This document shows, in pieces, positions 20,208 through 21,638 of a stretch of 21,638 bases of DNA. Each line of letters opens with the position of its first letter. The stretch's first letter is position 1. The notes beneath the pieces are model-generated. The model ran no database searches. It worked only from the letters and a program-made list of their open reading frames with translations, and was not told the origin of the DNA. Origin of the DNA: JAGAJR01 sp048463395. GTDB taxonomy: Bacteria > Pseudomonadota > Alphaproteobacteria > RF32 > CAG-239. Location: the NCBI GenBank assembly GCA_048463395.1, contig DBFWPL010000020.1:1-21638 (forward strand). Reading direction: 5' to 3'. The position numbers and the translations under genes were made by a program.

Positions 20208-21359
20208 ATGGCTGACATATCATTAACCGCAAGTATGCGTTCAAACTTGCTGTCTTTGCAAAACACTCAAAAATTAATGGACACCACACAAGAACGTTTG
20301 TCTACCGGTAAAAAGGTAAACTCCGCAATTGACAACCCTTCTTCTTACTATACGGCACAAAGCTTAAACAACCGTGCCAGCGACTTAGATGCTTTACTTG
20401 ATAGTATGGGACAAGGTATCCAAACCATTAGAGCCGCTAACGAAGGTATTGAAGCTATTACGACATTTGCTCAGCAGGCCAAGGCTATTGCCAACTCTGC
20501 TCGTGATGATGCCGCTAAGGCTGAGCCGGTAACCGGAAAAGGAACTCAGGTAAAAGCTTCAACAGGTGATACTTTAAGCGTAACGTTAAACGGTGTTCAG
20601 AAAAATATTGCCTTGTTGGCAGATGTAGAACTCTCAGATCCTTATGATGAAGCGACAGATATGGCTGCATTGGCAACTGCGTTGAATAATGCAATGAAGA
20701 ATGAAACTACCGGTTTCGGTGCAACGGATGGTGCCAAAGTAACCTTCTCTTATGTTGCCGGAAAAGGAATTCAGGCAACTGTTGCTGAAGATTCTGCCGA
20801 CAGTGTATCCCTCAGCGGTACAATTGGCGGTATTACCTTCTCCGGAGAACAGGGAAGTAACGCTCGCGTAAACTATGAAAAACAGTTCAACGGCATTTTG
20901 GAACAAATTGACCAATTGGCTAAAGATTCCGGTTATAAAGGTGTAAACTTGTTGCAAAACAATGACCTGACGGTAATCTTTAACGAAGACCGTTCTTCTA
21001 ATTTGGTAATTAAAGGTGTCGATGCCAGTTCCGGTGGTTTGGGTCTGACAGAAGCTTCCGGTTGGGCTAATCCGGATAACAAGGCAATTGACCAGACTAT
21101 TGTTGATGTTGATGCCGCAATTTCCAAATTGCGTACAATGGCGTCTGAGTTCGGTAACAACTATTCGGTTGTTCAAAACCGTGAAGACTTTACGGAAAGT
21201 CTGATTAACGTATTGACCGAAGGTGCAGACAAACTGACCTTGGCCGATATGAACGAAGAAAGTGCAAATATGTTGGCATTGCAGACCAGACAGCAATTGG
21301 CTATTAACTCCCTGAGTTTGGCTTCTCAGGCTGCTCAGTCCGTATTGAAACTGTTCTGA
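20208..21359 (+). CDS. Flagellin 2 (383 aa)
   Basis: This is a second complete filament subunit with the same conserved ends (MADISLTASMRSNLLSLQNT at the start, SQAAQSVLKLF at the end) and a different centre. The variable region (about 105-220) is a beta-rich module with GVQKNIALLADVEL, an alanine-rich ALATALNNAM helix and AKVTFSYVAGKGIQATVAED, again resembling a flagellin-IN type insertion. GGAG at 20197-20200 precedes ATG 20208. The last 245 bp differ from flagellin 1 at only about seven positions, mostly silent. It lies 242 bp after flagellin 1 and is followed by a strong terminator, so it can be an independent transcript. The filament is probably built of several flagellins. Confidence 0.96.
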   Translation: MADISLTASMRSNLLSLQNTQKLMDTTQERLSTGKKVNSAIDNPSSYYTAQSLNNRASDLDALLDSMGQGIQTIRAANEGIEAITTFAQQAKAIANSARDDAAKAEPVTGKGTQVKASTGDTLSVTLNGVQKNIALLADVELSDPYDEATDMAALATALNNAMKNETTGFGATDGAKVTFSYVAGKGIQATVAEDSADSVSLSGTIGGITFSGEQGSNARVNYEKQFNGILEQIDQLAKDSGYKGVNLLQNNDLTVIFNEDRSSNLVIKGVDASSGGLGLTEASGWANPDNKAIDQTIVDVDAAISKLRTMASEFGNNYSVVQNREDFTESLINVLTEGADKLTLADMNEESANMLALQTRQQLAINSLSLASQAAQSVLKLF

Positions 21360-21380
21360 TCTTTAGATTGGTTAGAAAAG

Positions 21381-21407
21381 AAAGGCGGTGGTTTCACCGC
21401 CTTTTTT
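21381..21407 (+). terminator. Terminator of flagellin 2
   Basis: AAAGGCGGTG and CACCGCCTTT form a perfect 10-bp stem with a GTTT loop and a T6 run (21381-21407), 21 bp after the stop. Confidence 0.88.
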
Positions 21408-21463
21408 AATGCCTGTAATATTAACCTTTTTTTAGACAAATCCACGTAAACTCGTAAACAATA

Positions 21464-21492
21464 TTGTATTCCGATGCTAATTGTGATACTAT
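21464..21492 (+). promoter_or_regulatory. Promoter of flagellin 3
   Basis: TTGTAT (21464-21469), a 17-bp spacer and TACTAT (21487-21492) are conserved in the inverted left-edge copy while the spacer differs. A leader hairpin (TTGGCA-GTA-TGCCGA, 21503-21517) lies just after the predicted start at about 21499. Confidence 0.55.
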
Positions 21493-21553
21493 ATATCTTG
21501 TATTGGCAGTATGCCGATAGACAAGTATTAACCACAGTATATGGAGAAAAGCT

Positions 21554-21638
21554 ATGTCTGAAATTTCTTTAACCGCAAGTATGCGTTCCAACCTTTTATC
21601 TTTGCAAAACACCCAGAGTTTGATGGACACTACGCAGG
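21554..21638 (+). CDS. Flagellin 3, 5' end only (partial, runs off the right edge)
   Basis: The first 28 residues of a third flagellin in the right-hand cluster (MSEISLTASMRSNLLSLQNT at the start). GGAG at 21543-21546 precedes the ATG at 21554. The 85 bases are identical to the left-edge partial flagellin in the opposite orientation. Only the D0 helix is visible, so the variable domain and length are unknown. Confidence 0.9.
   Translation, partial: MSEISLTASMRSNLLSLQNTQSLMDTTQ

Larger units (their letters stand above)
21421..21638. repeat. Right arm of the terminal inverted repeat
   Basis: This is the partner of positions 1-217. The first mismatch from the edge is at 21519. Upstream blocks TTAACC (21421-21426) and TTAGACAAA (21432-21440) keep the same distance from the ATG, within 1 bp, as their counterparts at the left. 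Confidence 0.9.

Noticed and set aside
21513..21520. GCCGATAG as a sigma28 -10 box before flagellin 3
   Set aside because: No TAAA-type -35 lies 15 bp upstream, and the left-edge copy does not keep the sequence.

Overview
The window looks like an anaerobic or fermentative alphaproteobacterium of moderate to low GC. FlbT, a flagellin regulator typical of Alphaproteobacteria, sits directly before a multi-copy flagellin cluster, and a HydF gene implies [FeFe]-hydrogenase maturation, which is uncommon in that class. Gut-associated alphaproteobacterial lineages would fit, but this is inference from gene content only. I see no CRISPR array, transposase, integrase, tRNA or rRNA.

Layout. (1) Positions 1-85 are the 5' end of a flagellin gene reading leftward out of the window. 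(2) Positions 354-8933 hold three large genes on the + strand (519, 1264 and 968 aa). I do not recognise them, but they share a short N-terminal domain; the two largest also have glycine/alanine-rich hydrophobic segments and a DxDxDG loop. Genes 2 and 3 share a promoter layout and each ends in a strong hairpin terminator. (3) Positions 8941-9493 hold a small gene broken by two one-base frame changes and, upstream of it, a candidate structured RNA of about 155 nt with its own promoter and terminator, both on the minus strand. (4) Positions 9494-13348 are housekeeping and maturation genes: alanine racemase (minus), then divergently a compact TatD-family hydrolase / TcdA / HydF operon. (5) Positions 13406-15881 are a three-gene operon: a HAD-superfamily protein lacking its catalytic aspartate, a small membrane-anchored protein and an unknown basic protein. 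(6) Positions 15867-18097 (minus) are a TerB-like gene translationally coupled to the ABC-F ATPase Uup. (7) Positions 18135-21638 are the motility block: flbT, two complete flagellins and the 5' end of a third.

The two window ends are inverted copies of the same flagellin promoter and 5' coding region: 119 bp are identical and similarity extends to about 217 bp. The whole segment is therefore bounded by outward-facing flagellin genes. This could mark a recombinogenic, invertible segment, or simply the point where an assembly broke in a repeat; the sequence alone does not decide.

The most promising unexplained items are the three-paralogue family at 354-8933, the structured RNA at 9274-9431, the inverted flagellin ends, the active-site-deficient HAD protein and the shared -35 box between flbT and the TerB/Uup operon.
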